DNA of 64,000 bases from Streptomyces griseus subsp. griseus (GTDB lineage: Bacteria; Actinomycetota; Actinomycetes; Streptomycetales; Streptomycetaceae): the NCBI RefSeq assembly GCF_003610995.1, contig NZ_CP032543.1, positions 4,712,001-4,776,000 of the forward strand, in the 5' to 3' direction. The position numbers and the translations under genes were made by a program. Under the pieces are notes generated by a model. The model was not told the origin of the DNA and did no database searches. It saw only the letters and a list, made by a program, of their open reading frames with translations. Positions 49,708-58,391 of the stretch are shown here, in pieces. The first letter of the stretch is position 1. The number at the start of each line of letters is the position of its first letter.

Positions 49708-50985
49708 ATGGACGCCATCTCCGTCATCCGCACCAAGCGGGACCGAGGCGAGCTGACCCCCGAGCAGATCGACTGGGTCATCGACGCGTACACCCGCGGC
49801 GAGGTCGCCGACGAGCAGATGTCCGCCCTCGCCATGGCGATCCTGCTCAACGGGATGAACCGCACCGAGATCGCCCGCTGGACCGCCGCGATGATCGCCT
49901 CCGGCGAGCGGATGGACTTCGCCGCGCTCTCCCGCCCCACCACCGACAAGCACTCCACCGGCGGCGTCGGCGACAAGATCACCCTGCCGCTCGCCCCGCT
50001 GGTCGCCGCGTGCGGTGCCGCCGTGCCGCAGCTCAGCGGCCGGGGCCTCGGCCACACCGGCGGCACCCTGGACAAGCTGGAGTCCATCCCCGGCTGGCGG
50101 GCCCACATCACAGGCGAGGAGATGCTGAACGTCCTCGACACCACCGGCGCGGTCATCTGCGCCGCCGGTGACGGCCTCGCCCCCGCCGACAAGAAGCTGT
50201 ACGCGCTGCGCGACGTCACCGGCACCGTCGAGGCGATCCCGCTCATCGCCAGCTCCATCATGTCCAAGAAGATCGCCGAGGGCACCGGCGCGCTCGTCCT
50301 GGACGTCAAGGTCGGCTCCGGCGCCTTCATGAAGACCATCGAGGACGCCCGCGAGCTGGCCTCCACCATGGTCGCGCTCGGCACCGACAGCGGCGTCCGC
50401 ACGGTCGCGCTGCTCACCGACATGTCGACCCCGCTCGGTCTCACCGCGGGTAACGCCCTGGAGGTACGGGAGTCGGTCGAGGTCCTCGCCGGCGGCGGCC
50501 CCCAGGACGTCATCGACCTCACCCTCGCGCTCGCCCGCGAGATGCTGGACGCGGCGGGCCTCAAGGACGCCGACCCCGAGAAGGCGCTCGCCGACGGCTC
50601 CGCGATGGACGTCTGGCGCCGCATGATCTCGGCCCAGGGCGGCGACCCGGACGCCACCCTCCCCACCGCCCGCGAGAAGCACATCGTGACGGCCCCGGCC
50701 TCCGGCGTCCTGACCCGCCTGGACGCCTACGACGTCGGCGTCGCCGCCTGGCGCCTGGGCGCGGGCCGCGCCCGCAAGGAGGACCCGGTGCAGGCGGGCG
50801 CGGGCGTCGAGCTCCACGCCAAGCCCGGTGACACGGTCTCCGAGGGCCAGCCCCTGATGACGCTGCACACGGACACCCCGGAGAAGTTCGACTACGCGCT
50901 CAAGGCCCTGCCCGACGCGTACGACATCGCCCCGACGGGCACGCCGTTCGCCCCGCTGCCGGTGGTGCGGGAGCGCATCGCGTAA
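49708..50985 (+). CDS. deoA: thymidine phosphorylase
   Basis: Phosphorolyses thymidine (and deoxyuridine) to base and deoxyribose-1-phosphate. The 425 residues include the family signature SGRGLGHTGGTLDKLES at about residue 110, the phosphate-site KHSTGGVGDKITLPLAPL and the C-terminal alpha/beta domain (EKHIVTAPASGVLTRLDAYD; RKEDPVQAGAGVELHAKPGD). ATG at 49708 is preceded by GGAAGG. Last gene of the transporter/cdd/deoA operon, closed by a hairpin at 51007-51046. Confidence 0.96.
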   Translation: MDAISVIRTKRDRGELTPEQIDWVIDAYTRGEVADEQMSALAMAILLNGMNRTEIARWTAAMIASGERMDFAALSRPTTDKHSTGGVGDKITLPLAPLVAACGAAVPQLSGRGLGHTGGTLDKLESIPGWRAHITGEEMLNVLDTTGAVICAAGDGLAPADKKLYALRDVTGTVEAIPLIASSIMSKKIAEGTGALVLDVKVGSGAFMKTIEDARELASTMVALGTDSGVRTVALLTDMSTPLGLTAGNALEVRESVEVLAGGGPQDVIDLTLALAREMLDAAGLKDADPEKALADGSAMDVWRRMISAQGGDPDATLPTAREKHIVTAPASGVLTRLDAYDVGVAAWRLGAGRARKEDPVQAGAGVELHAKPGDTVSEGQPLMTLHTDTPEKFDYALKALPDAYDIAPTGTPFAPLPVVRERIA

Positions 50986-51006
50986 CGCGGCCCGGAGAAC
51001 GAGCGA

Positions 51007-51046
51007 GCGGCCCGCCGCACGGAGGAAGTTCCGTGCGGCGGGCCGC
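51007..51046 (+). terminator. terminator hairpin after deoA
   Basis: GCGGCCCGCCGCACGGA (51007-51023) pairs perfectly with TCCGTGCGGCGGGCCGC (51030-51046), a 17-base stem with a 6-base loop, between deoA and the convergent protease gene. Confidence 0.88.
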
Positions 51047-51085
51047 CGTTGTGTGCGGGCGGGGTGAACCTCCCGTGCTACCGGG

Positions 51086-54000
51086 TCACTTGCCCAGGTA
51101 GGCGTTGTAGATCTTCACCGAGGACTTGTTGCCCTTCTTGTCGGTGATGTTGGCGGAGAAGGAGATGGCCTTGCCCTTGGCCGGGTTCTTCACCGTGATC
51201 TTGCCCTTCTTCACGGTGACCTTCTTCCAGGTCTTGCCGCCGTTGTAACTGACGTACGTCGTCAGCGACTTGAGGTTCTTCCCGGCGGCCGAACCCTGCA
51301 CCGTCACCGGCACGGAGACCGTCTTGCCCGCCGCCGCCCGGCCGTCCGTGGAGAGCGCGGGGGTGAAGCGGACGGTGGAGGCCGGCAGCTTCGTGTACGC
51401 CTTCTTGGAGCGGAACGAGAAGCTGACGTCGACCCGGGTGGAGAGCGCGCCGATCTTCGCGCTGTGCTTCACCGACGAGGTGAGCTTGTAGTCGGCGGCG
51501 GCCGCCGGAACGGTGAAGTAGTCCCAGCCCTGGAGCGGGTCCTTCATCTGGGCGTACTTCTTGCCGTTGCGGTGGAGCACCGTCGTGACGGAGGAGAACT
51601 CCGGCGCACCGTCGTTGCCCTTGCCGTCCGCCAGCAGCGGAAGGAGGCCGGCGATCTCGTTGCCGTCGCGGTAGATACCGTCGTAGCCGCTCAGCCGGGG
51701 GCCGAAGACCCCGGTGTTCACGGTCTTCGCGTACGACTTGCCGGCCTTGTAGGTGACGGGGTTCCCGAGGGAGTACGCCGCCTCGTAGACCGGGTAGCCC
51801 TGCTTGTCCTTGCCGCCGACCTGGGCGAAGTCCAGGGCCCAGCGGGTCTTGTCGGTGGTGGCGAGGCGGATCGTACGGACGCCCGGCAGCGCCTGCTTCG
51901 CGGGCGCGCCGTACATCTCGTAGCCGCCCGGCAGCGTGGCGACGGGGTAGACCTCGGCGGTCTTCTTCTTGACCGCGCCGACGCCCATGGTCAGCTTCAC
52001 CGTGGCGAACTGGTTCGCCTTGTACGTCCGCTTGAAGCCCGTGGCGAACTGGGTGACCTTGCCGCCGGTCGCGATGCTGTAGTCGCCCGACGCGCCCGTG
52101 TTCCAGTTGCCGGCCCACCGCTGGCTGAGCGAGCCGTCGGTGACCTTCGGGCCGATGTGGGCGGTGCGGAGGGTCCCCTTGGCACCGACCATCCAGCCGT
52201 AGGTGATGTCGTACTGCTTGGTCGTGATCGAGTACTCGGTCTGGATGCCGCGGAGCTTGGCCCCCTTCACCGGCAGGGTGACGGCGGCCGGCTTGGTCTT
52301 CCGGGCGTCCAGCGTGAGCGTCGTGTTCTTCGTGACGCTCAGCTTCGGCTGGGCGAGCCAGTCGACGTCCGACGTCTTCTTCTTGTCCGTGACGACGCTG
52401 CTGTTCAGCACGTAGGTGCCCTTGGGCACCCGGAGCGTGGCCACACCGTTCTTGAGGGCCGAGGTGAACGAGGCGCCGCCGGCGCTCCCGCCCAGATCGT
52501 CCAACTCCACGTCCGCCGCGGCCGGGACCTTGCCCGTGCGGCCGATGGCCTTCAGCGTGACGTCGTACGACTCGCGCTCACGGTCGACCGCGGCCGAGGT
52601 GCGGACGCTCTGGCCGTCGCCGGTGGCCACGACGTACGCGGAGTACGAGCCCACCTCCGCGCCGCCGAGCCGGGTGTCCGCCGTCAGCGCCACCTGGGCG
52701 GTGCCGCCCGCGGGCACGGTGACCTGCGAGGCGCCGAGGGTGAAGAAACCGGCGGGGGCGGGCTTGCCCTTGGGGCCGGTTCCGTCGACCGTCAGGTCGA
52801 GCGTGACGTCCGTGGTGCCGAGGTTGCGGTAGGTGACCGGCTTGGAGACCGGGACGTCGTCGGTGTGCGGCCACTGCTGCACACCGAGGTTGACCGAGGC
52901 CTGCTCGCTCACGACGGACTGGGTGAGCGCCCGGTCCACCGCGATCCGGCCCGTACCCTGCTGGAACGGGGTGTACGCACCGGGCTTGGTGGAGGACGCC
53001 AGCACGCTCTTCAGCTGCTTGTACGTCCACTCCGGGTGCTGCTGCTTGAGCAGGGCCGCGGCGCCCGCGACGTGCGGGGTGGCCATCGACGTACCGTCGA
53101 TGGTGAGGTAGCCGGGCGGGTTCTCGCCGACCTCCTGAGCGATCTCGGAGCCCTTGGCCGAGGCCGCGGTGATCGCCACGCCGGGGGCGGTGACATCGGG
53201 CTTGACGCCGCCGTCGCCCACGCGCGGGCCACGGCTGGAGAAGCCCGCCAGCTTGTCGTTCACGTCGACCGCGCCGACGGTCAGCGCGGCTTCCGCGCTG
53301 CCCGGCGAGCCGATCGTGCCCGCGCCGCTGCCCTCGTTGCCCGCCGCGATGGCGAACAGGACGCCCTTCTGGGCCGAGAGCTTGTTGACCGCGGCTTCCA
53401 GCGCGTCCACCCCGGGGGTGTCCTCGCCGCCGAGGCTCAGGTTGACGATGTCGGCGCCCTGGGCGACCGCCCACTCCATCCCGGCCAGGATGCCGGAGTC
53501 GTCGCCGTACCCGTCGTCCCCGAGGACCTTGCCGGCCAGCAGTTCGGCGTCCGGGGCGACGCCCTTGAACGTGCCACCGGACCTGGCGCCCGTGCCCGCG
53601 GCGATCGAGGCGACGTGCGTGCCGTGACCGATGCGGTCCCTGAGGTCGGGCGACTTGGTGAAGTTCTTCGCCGCGGCGATCTTGCCCTTGAGGTCGTCGT
53701 GGGTCCCGTCCACACCGGTGTCCAGGACCGCGATCTTGACGCCCTTGCCGGTGTAGCCGGCCTGCCAGGCGGTGGGCGCCCCGATCTGGGCGACGCTGCG
53801 GTCCAGGGACGCCTTGCGCCTGCCGTCCAGCCAGATCCGGTCGACGCCGGCGGCGGTGGTGCGCTGGACCTCACCGGTCCGCTCGCTGGTGAGCGCCTGC
53901 CACAGGTCCGGCGCGTCCGCCTTCGGCGTCTCGACCGACTCCGCGTTCAGCGAGGTCAGGCTCCGGCCGATCCGGGTGGCGCCCGCGTCCCGGACCTCCG

Positions 54001-54421
54001 CCTTCGCCCGGGCGCTCTGCGCGCCCCGGTAGCTGACGATGAGCCGCAGGTCCTTCTTCTGGGCCCGGCGGTTCTCCGGCCGGTTCAGCTCGGTGATGTC
54101 GAACAGCCGCCGGTCCAGCTTGCCCGAGGCGATGAGCCGCTGGGCGTCGGCGGGTACGACGAGCGTGCGCCCGTCACGTATCTGCTTGTGCACCGGTATC
54201 CCGGCACGCCCCTCCGCGGGCTCGAAGCCCACGACCCGGCCCTTGGCGTCCACGGACACCCGGTCACCGGTGATCAGCGTCAGCTGGTGCGCGGCCTTGC
54301 CCGGAACCGCCTTGCCCGCGGTTGCGGGCGCGACCGGGCGGGCGGCGGCGGGCGTGGTCATGCCCGCGGCGAGCGCGACGGCGGCAGCCGCGGCGACAGC
54401 CGGGACCCCCACCCTCTTCAC
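51086..54421 (-). CDS. large secreted subtilisin-like serine protease (S8)
   Basis: Extracellular protease of about 1111 residues. GTG at 54421 gives a signal peptide (RVGVPAVAAAAAVALAAGMT); a TTG four codons upstream is possible. Propeptide to about residue 200. Catalytic triad: Asp in VKIAVLDTGVDGTHDDLKGK (near 232), His in DRIGHGTHVASIAAG (near 268), Ser in IDGTSMATPHVAGAAALLKQ (near 444); the oxyanion Asn lies in AIAAGNEGSGAG. Residues 480-1111 are beta-rich, Lys-rich domains ending in DKKGNKSSVKIYNAYLGK, probably for substrate or wall binding. Similar proteases are common in Streptomyces and feed on proteins or process exported factors. Confidence 0.94.
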   Translation of the reverse strand: MKRVGVPAVAAAAAVALAAGMTTPAAARPVAPATAGKAVPGKAAHQLTLITGDRVSVDAKGRVVGFEPAEGRAGIPVHKQIRDGRTLVVPADAQRLIASGKLDRRLFDITELNRPENRRAQKKDLRLIVSYRGAQSARAKAEVRDAGATRIGRSLTSLNAESVETPKADAPDLWQALTSERTGEVQRTTAAGVDRIWLDGRRKASLDRSVAQIGAPTAWQAGYTGKGVKIAVLDTGVDGTHDDLKGKIAAAKNFTKSPDLRDRIGHGTHVASIAAGTGARSGGTFKGVAPDAELLAGKVLGDDGYGDDSGILAGMEWAVAQGADIVNLSLGGEDTPGVDALEAAVNKLSAQKGVLFAIAAGNEGSGAGTIGSPGSAEAALTVGAVDVNDKLAGFSSRGPRVGDGGVKPDVTAPGVAITAASAKGSEIAQEVGENPPGYLTIDGTSMATPHVAGAAALLKQQHPEWTYKQLKSVLASSTKPGAYTPFQQGTGRIAVDRALTQSVVSEQASVNLGVQQWPHTDDVPVSKPVTYRNLGTTDVTLDLTVDGTGPKGKPAPAGFFTLGASQVTVPAGGTAQVALTADTRLGGAEVGSYSAYVVATGDGQSVRTSAAVDRERESYDVTLKAIGRTGKVPAAADVELDDLGGSAGGASFTSALKNGVATLRVPKGTYVLNSSVVTDKKKTSDVDWLAQPKLSVTKNTTLTLDARKTKPAAVTLPVKGAKLRGIQTEYSITTKQYDITYGWMVGAKGTLRTAHIGPKVTDGSLSQRWAGNWNTGASGDYSIATGGKVTQFATGFKRTYKANQFATVKLTMGVGAVKKKTAEVYPVATLPGGYEMYGAPAKQALPGVRTIRLATTDKTRWALDFAQVGGKDKQGYPVYEAAYSLGNPVTYKAGKSYAKTVNTGVFGPRLSGYDGIYRDGNEIAGLLPLLADGKGNDGAPEFSSVTTVLHRNGKKYAQMKDPLQGWDYFTVPAAAADYKLTSSVKHSAKIGALSTRVDVSFSFRSKKAYTKLPASTVRFTPALSTDGRAAAGKTVSVPVTVQGSAAGKNLKSLTTYVSYNGGKTWKKVTVKKGKITVKNPAKGKAISFSANITDKKGNKSSVKIYNAYLGK

Positions 54422-54568
54422 GTGTCTGTGCAACTCTCCCCCTGGAGAATGAGGCGGTTCCTCTGAACCGTTCACTCAATCTAGAGGGTGAAAATCGTGA
54501 AGAGGTTCGCAAGGGATGTGTACGAGTTGTGAGTTGACTCTCTCTGGCCGGAAATCCGCCCCGCGGCG

Positions 54569-54922
54569 ATGAGTTTCGGTCGCCGGACCGGTCCTCCCGT
54601 TGTGGCAGCCATCGATCCGATCGTCCTCGTCGTCCCCGGACATCTCACCCGTGATGCCGTACCGGCCCTCTGCGCGGAGCTGGAGACCTTGCTGAACGGC
54701 CCCCGGGGCGCCGCGCCGGTCGCGTGCGACGTGGGCGGCGTGGACCGGGCGGACCTGACCCTGGTCGAGGCGGTGGCCCGGCTCGCGCTCGTCGCCCGCC
54801 GGGCCGGGCGGCAGCTGCGGCTGCGCCGCGTGGGCCCCGAACTCCAGGGGCTGCTGGACCTGGTGGGGCTGGCGGACGTGGTCGCCCTGGAGGGGCCGGA
54901 GGAGCGGGTGCCGGGGCCGTGA
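54569..54922 (+). CDS. STAS-domain protein (anti-anti-sigma type)
   Basis: Small protein of 117 residues with the STAS pattern: PIVLVVPGHLTRDAVPALCA, VACDVGGVDRADLTLVEAVA, LALVARRAGRQLRLRRVGPE and LQGLLDLVGLADVVALEG. The usual phosphorylatable Ser of SpoIIAA-type antagonists lies in a D-S-(S/T) motif at the end of strand three; here the place reads DRADLTL, with no Ser, so it may not be controlled by a kinase. It is convergent with the ECF sigma gene (13-base gap) and has no anti-sigma kinase beside it. Confidence 0.8.
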   Translation: MSFGRRTGPPVVAAIDPIVLVVPGHLTRDAVPALCAELETLLNGPRGAAPVACDVGGVDRADLTLVEAVARLALVARRAGRQLRLRRVGPELQGLLDLVGLADVVALEGPEERVPGP

Positions 54923-54935
54923 CCGCCCGGGCAGG

Positions 54936-55973
54936 TCAGCCCCCGTCCGCCGCCGGAAGCCGGTCGGCCAGGCCGAACAGCGGGATCCAGCGCTCCACGT
55001 CGAGGAAGCAGTGCATCCCCGAGATCGCCCCGTCCCGGACGTCGATGACCTGCACCGCCCACGGCACGAAACCGCCGCCCTCCGGGTCGGGCTTGTAGTG
55101 CGCGAAGCCCGGGGAGCCGTTGGCCGCCACGGGCACCAGCCGGGAGCCGGCGCAGGCCGCGCCGATGGTGGTCATGAAGCCCGTGATGTCCGAGGTCCCC
55201 TGGAGCCACAGGTCGAACGGCGGCATCGTCATCACCGCGTCCTCGTGGAGCAGCGCGGTCAGGGCGGCCATGTCGTACCCCTCGAACGCCTTCACATAGC
55301 GCTCCAGAAGCTTCTGCTGCTCCTCGTCGAGGGGGTCCGCCGCGTCCGGGACCCGCCCCTCCGTCTCCGTCAGGGTGGCGCGGGCCCGCTGGAGGGCGCT
55401 GTTGACCGAGGCGACGGAGGTCTCCAGCAGCTCGGCGACCTCGGCGGCCTTCCAGGCGAGCACCTCGCGCAGGATCAGCACGGCACGCTGCTTGGGCGGC
55501 AGGTGCTGGAGGGCGGCGACGAACGCCAGGCGCACCGACTCCCGCGCCACGGCCGCCTCCGCCGGGTCCTCGACGCTCGGCAGGATGCGGCCGTCCGGCA
55601 TCGGCTCCAGCCAGACGTTCTCCGGGCGGGGGGTGAGCGCGGCCTGGGCGAGCGGGGTCGGGCCCGTCAGATCGACCGGACGGGCCCGCTTGTTGCCCGC
55701 GCTCAGCATGTCCAGGCAGACGTTGGTGGCGATCCGGTAGAGCCAGGAGCGCAGGGACGAGCGGCCCTCGAACTTGTCGAAGTTGCGCCAGGCCCGCACC
55801 AGCGTGTCCTGCACCGCGTCCTCGGCCTCGAAGGCGGAGCCGAGCATCCGATAGCAGTACCCGGTCAGCTCGGTCCGGTGGCCTTCGAGACGGGCGTCGA
55901 CATCCGTGGGGCCCGCTCCGTCCGCAGCGCCGGCCCCCGCCCCCGCGGCCGTCCTCGTCGTCAGATCGCTCAT
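54936..55973 (-). CDS. ECF sigma factor with C-terminal SnoaL-like domain
   Basis: Sigma-70 factor of 345 residues belonging to the group with an appended NTF2/SnoaL domain (SigX5/ECF41-like). Region 2: ELTGYCYRMLGSAFEAEDAV, QDTLVRAWRNFDKFEG, LRSWLYRIATNVCLDML. Region 4: LQHLPPKQRAVLILREVLAW and ELLETSVASVNSALQRARAT. The C-terminal 130 residues (KAFEGYDMAALTALLHEDAV ... PFDLWLQGTSDITGFM ... GMHCFLDVERWIPLFGL) replace a separate anti-sigma factor. ATG at 55973 has GGAGCG ahead of it. No anti-sigma gene adjoins. Confidence 0.9.
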   Translation of the reverse strand: MSDLTTRTAAGAGAGAADGAGPTDVDARLEGHRTELTGYCYRMLGSAFEAEDAVQDTLVRAWRNFDKFEGRSSLRSWLYRIATNVCLDMLSAGNKRARPVDLTGPTPLAQAALTPRPENVWLEPMPDGRILPSVEDPAEAAVARESVRLAFVAALQHLPPKQRAVLILREVLAWKAAEVAELLETSVASVNSALQRARATLTETEGRVPDAADPLDEEQQKLLERYVKAFEGYDMAALTALLHEDAVMTMPPFDLWLQGTSDITGFMTTIGAACAGSRLVPVAANGSPGFAHYKPDPEGGGFVPWAVQVIDVRDGAISGMHCFLDVERWIPLFGLADRLPAADGG

Positions 55974-56114
55974 CGCTCCACCCCTGTCCAGCGGCCGCGC
56001 CGCGGCATCCGTCACCCGGTACGTCCGAAGCTCACCCGGTACGTCGGAAGCTACCGCAGGCCACTGACAACAGAGGAGGAATGAGGCCGATGGGCGATCG
56101 CCGGCCAGGCCCGG

Positions 56115-56831
56115 TCAGGTCCCGGGCTTGCGCCCGTAGACGTAGACATCGTCGCCGTTCTTCAGCAGTTTCCAGTATGCCTTCGCGTCGGCGGGGCGCA
56201 TGTTGACGCAGCCCCCGGAGCCCGGCGGGTTGTACATGGACTTGGTGACCGAGTGGAACGCCTGGCCGCCGTCGAAGAACTGCGCGTGCGGCATCCACAC
56301 CTTGTAGATCGTCGACCAGTGGTTGATGCTGCGCCAGTAGATCTTCTTGGCGCCGGTCCGGGTCTCCGCGCCGTCGCGACCGGTCCGCACCGGCACCGGC
56401 CCGTACTTCAGCTTCTTGCCGTCCTGGATCCAGCTCAGCTGCCGGGTCAGGTCGACACAGGCGATACGCCCCTTGTCGGTGGGACACTTCCCGGCCTTGT
56501 CGGGGTTCTTCCCGGCGGCCTTCTGGGCGAGCATCGTGTTCATCGTGCGCCAGGTCAGCGGTCCTGCGTAGCCGATGGTGGGGGTGATCCCGTGGGCCTT
56601 CTGGAACTTCTGGATCGCCTTGCAGTCGGCCGCCGACTGCTTGCCGTCTACGGGCCGCTTCAGGAACTTCTCGACCTGCTTCTGGTGCGGCCCGGTGGAG
56701 GTGGTGCAGGAGGCCGCCTGGGCCGTGGTGCCGGTGCCCAGGACCAGGGCGGGTGCCGCCACCAGACCGGCCACGGAGAGCGCCGCCCCGCGTCGCAGCC
56801 GCCCTCCGGGTACTTTCGCCATCACTCCCAT
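56115..56831 (-). CDS. secreted L,D-transpeptidase with variant SGGC active site
   Basis: Exported YkuD-type enzyme of 238 residues. ATG at 56831 has GGGGAG 9 bases upstream; a signal peptide follows (RRGAALSVAGLVAAPALVLG, cleavage after AQA). A short peptidoglycan-binding-like region (residues 38-100) contains a Cys pair. The catalytic domain reads AFHSVTKSMYNPPGSGGCVN with MRP after it. The normal motif is S/T-H-G-C, so here the residue before Gly-Cys is Gly instead of His while the upstream His (FHS) is kept. The enzyme may use the modified site or have lost transpeptidation. Monocistronic. Confidence 0.87.
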   Translation of the reverse strand: MGVMAKVPGGRLRRGAALSVAGLVAAPALVLGTGTTAQAASCTTSTGPHQKQVEKFLKRPVDGKQSAADCKAIQKFQKAHGITPTIGYAGPLTWRTMNTMLAQKAAGKNPDKAGKCPTDKGRIACVDLTRQLSWIQDGKKLKYGPVPVRTGRDGAETRTGAKKIYWRSINHWSTIYKVWMPHAQFFDGGQAFHSVTKSMYNPPGSGGCVNMRPADAKAYWKLLKNGDDVYVYGRKPGT

Positions 56832-57018
56832 GTGACCCAACTCCCCTTCGCCCACAGTGGTTTTGTGGTTACGCCTGGTAGACGCGCGAAGGGGAGGGGT
56901 GGTTGCACGGGGGCAGGTCTCGGTTGCGTCGCGTTCCCGCACAGCCGGAATGGCGTACTGCGGAACGGGCCGCCGGAAACTCCGGACTCCGGCAACTCTG
57001 GATCGGGCTTTCGAGGGG

Positions 57019-58329
57019 TCAGCGGGTCGCCGGCACCAGTGCCCGCCGCTCGGCCCGCGCCACCCGGGTCCCGTACAGGGTGATGGAGACGACGCCGAGG
57101 ACCGCGAGCAGGCCCAGCGCCACCGTCGCCGCCCAGCCGCCCGCGTGGAAGGCGACCGCACCGAGCGTGCCGCCCGCGCTGGAGCCCAGGTAGTACGCCG
57201 ACTGGTAGAGCGCGGAGGCCTGCGCCCGGCCCGTCGTCGCGGTCCGGCTCACCGAGGACGAGGCGACCGCGTGCCCGGCGAAGAACCCGGCCGTGATCAG
57301 CACCAGACCCAGCAGTACGGAGGCCAGCTGGCCGGCGAGCGAGAGCAGCAGCCCGGCCGTGGTGGTGGAGACGGCGAGGTAGAGCGCGCCCCGGCGGCCG
57401 AGCCGGGCCACCAGCCGTCCGGCCGCGGCGGAGGAGACCGTACCGACCAGGTAGACCAGGAAGACCGACCCGACGATGCCCTGCGGCAGCGAGAACGGCT
57501 CCTCGACCAGCCGGTAGCCGATCACCGTGTAGACCGCGCCGAACACCGTCATGAACAGCGCGCCGATCGCGTACAGCCGCACCAGCAGCGGGTTGGAGAG
57601 ATGGGTGGCGACGGTCCGCGCCAGCCGCTTCGGGTTCAGCGAACCGGGCTGGAAATGGCGCGCCCTGGGGATCAGGAAGTGGAAGGCCACGGCGCAGGCC
57701 ACCGCCAGCAGCCCGACCGCCGCGAGCGCCGCGCGCCAGCCCCACAGCTGGGCGACCCAGCCGGTGAGGATGCGGCCGCTCATGCCGCCGATGCTGTTGC
57801 CCGCGACGAACAGCCCGATCGCGGCGACCAGCGCCTTGGGCCGTACCTCCTCCGCGAGATACGCCATCGCGGAGGCGGGCAGCCCGGCGAGCGCCGCCCC
57901 CTGGATGGCCCGCAGCGCGATCAGCCAGCCGATCGAGGGGGCGAACGGCACCAGCATCCCGACGAGGACCGCGACCGTCAGCGAGGCCGTCATCATCTGC
58001 CGCCGCCCGAACCGCTCCGACAGGGCGCTCAGCGGCAGCACGCACAGCGCCAGAGCGCCGGTCGCCGCGGAGACCGTCCAGCTCGCCTGACCCGCGCTCA
58101 CGCCGTACGCGGCGGAGATCGCGGGCAGCAGGGCCTGGGTGGAGTAGAGGAGGGCGAAGGCCGCGACACCCGCGGCGAAGAGCGCGAAGCTCATCTTGCG
58201 GTAGCCGGGGCGGCCGGGCTCCAGCCGCTCGGTGGCGGCGGGCGCGGCGGCGCGGGAGGTGATGACGGGGGACGACGGGGCAGAGGCATCCACGACGACG
58301 GTGGATGCCCCGGTATCGGCGGGAGGCAT
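57019..58329 (-). CDS. MFS efflux transporter (YnfM-like)
   Basis: Major facilitator of 436 residues with twelve helices. Start ATG at 58329 lies 6 bases after a -10 element (TACGTT), so the transcript is probably leaderless; an ATG seven codons earlier would fall inside the promoter. Helix marks: FALFAAGVAAFALLYSTQAL, ALCVLPLSALSERFGRRQMM, RAIQGAALAGLPASAMAYLA. It resembles YnfM-type drug exporters and, like ynfM in E. coli, is divergent from a LysR regulator. Substrate unknown. Confidence 0.87.
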   Translation of the reverse strand: MPPADTGASTVVVDASAPSSPVITSRAAAPAATERLEPGRPGYRKMSFALFAAGVAAFALLYSTQALLPAISAAYGVSAGQASWTVSAATGALALCVLPLSALSERFGRRQMMTASLTVAVLVGMLVPFAPSIGWLIALRAIQGAALAGLPASAMAYLAEEVRPKALVAAIGLFVAGNSIGGMSGRILTGWVAQLWGWRAALAAVGLLAVACAVAFHFLIPRARHFQPGSLNPKRLARTVATHLSNPLLVRLYAIGALFMTVFGAVYTVIGYRLVEEPFSLPQGIVGSVFLVYLVGTVSSAAAGRLVARLGRRGALYLAVSTTTAGLLLSLAGQLASVLLGLVLITAGFFAGHAVASSSVSRTATTGRAQASALYQSAYYLGSSAGGTLGAVAFHAGGWAATVALGLLAVLGVVSITLYGTRVARAERRALVPATR

Positions 58330-58335
58330 ACGACG

Positions 58336-58365
58336 AACGTAGAGCGACACGTTTCATGCGTCCAA
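58336..58365 (-). promoter_or_regulatory. predicted leaderless promoter of the MFS gene
   Basis: On the minus strand, TTGGAC (58365-58360) and TACGTT (58341-58336) are spaced by 18 bases; transcription would start at or next to the A of ATG 58329. Confidence 0.72.
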
Positions 58366-58375
58366 TGCACGAAAC
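58351..58375. promoter_or_regulatory. imperfect palindrome between MFS and LysR genes
   Basis: Arms GTTTCATGC and GCACGAAAC face each other within 25 bases, covering the -35 element of the MFS promoter and lying just upstream of CATAAT (58379-58384), the likely -10 of the LysR gene. Fits a LysR binding site controlling both. Confidence 0.62.
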
Positions 58376-58391
58376 CGCCATAATCGATCCC

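Noticed and set aside
51464..54466. Thousand-codon plus-strand open frame opposite the S8 protease
   Set aside because: It reads as Arg/Gly/Val-rich filler and ends where the real gene ends; the minus strand carries the full catalytic triad.
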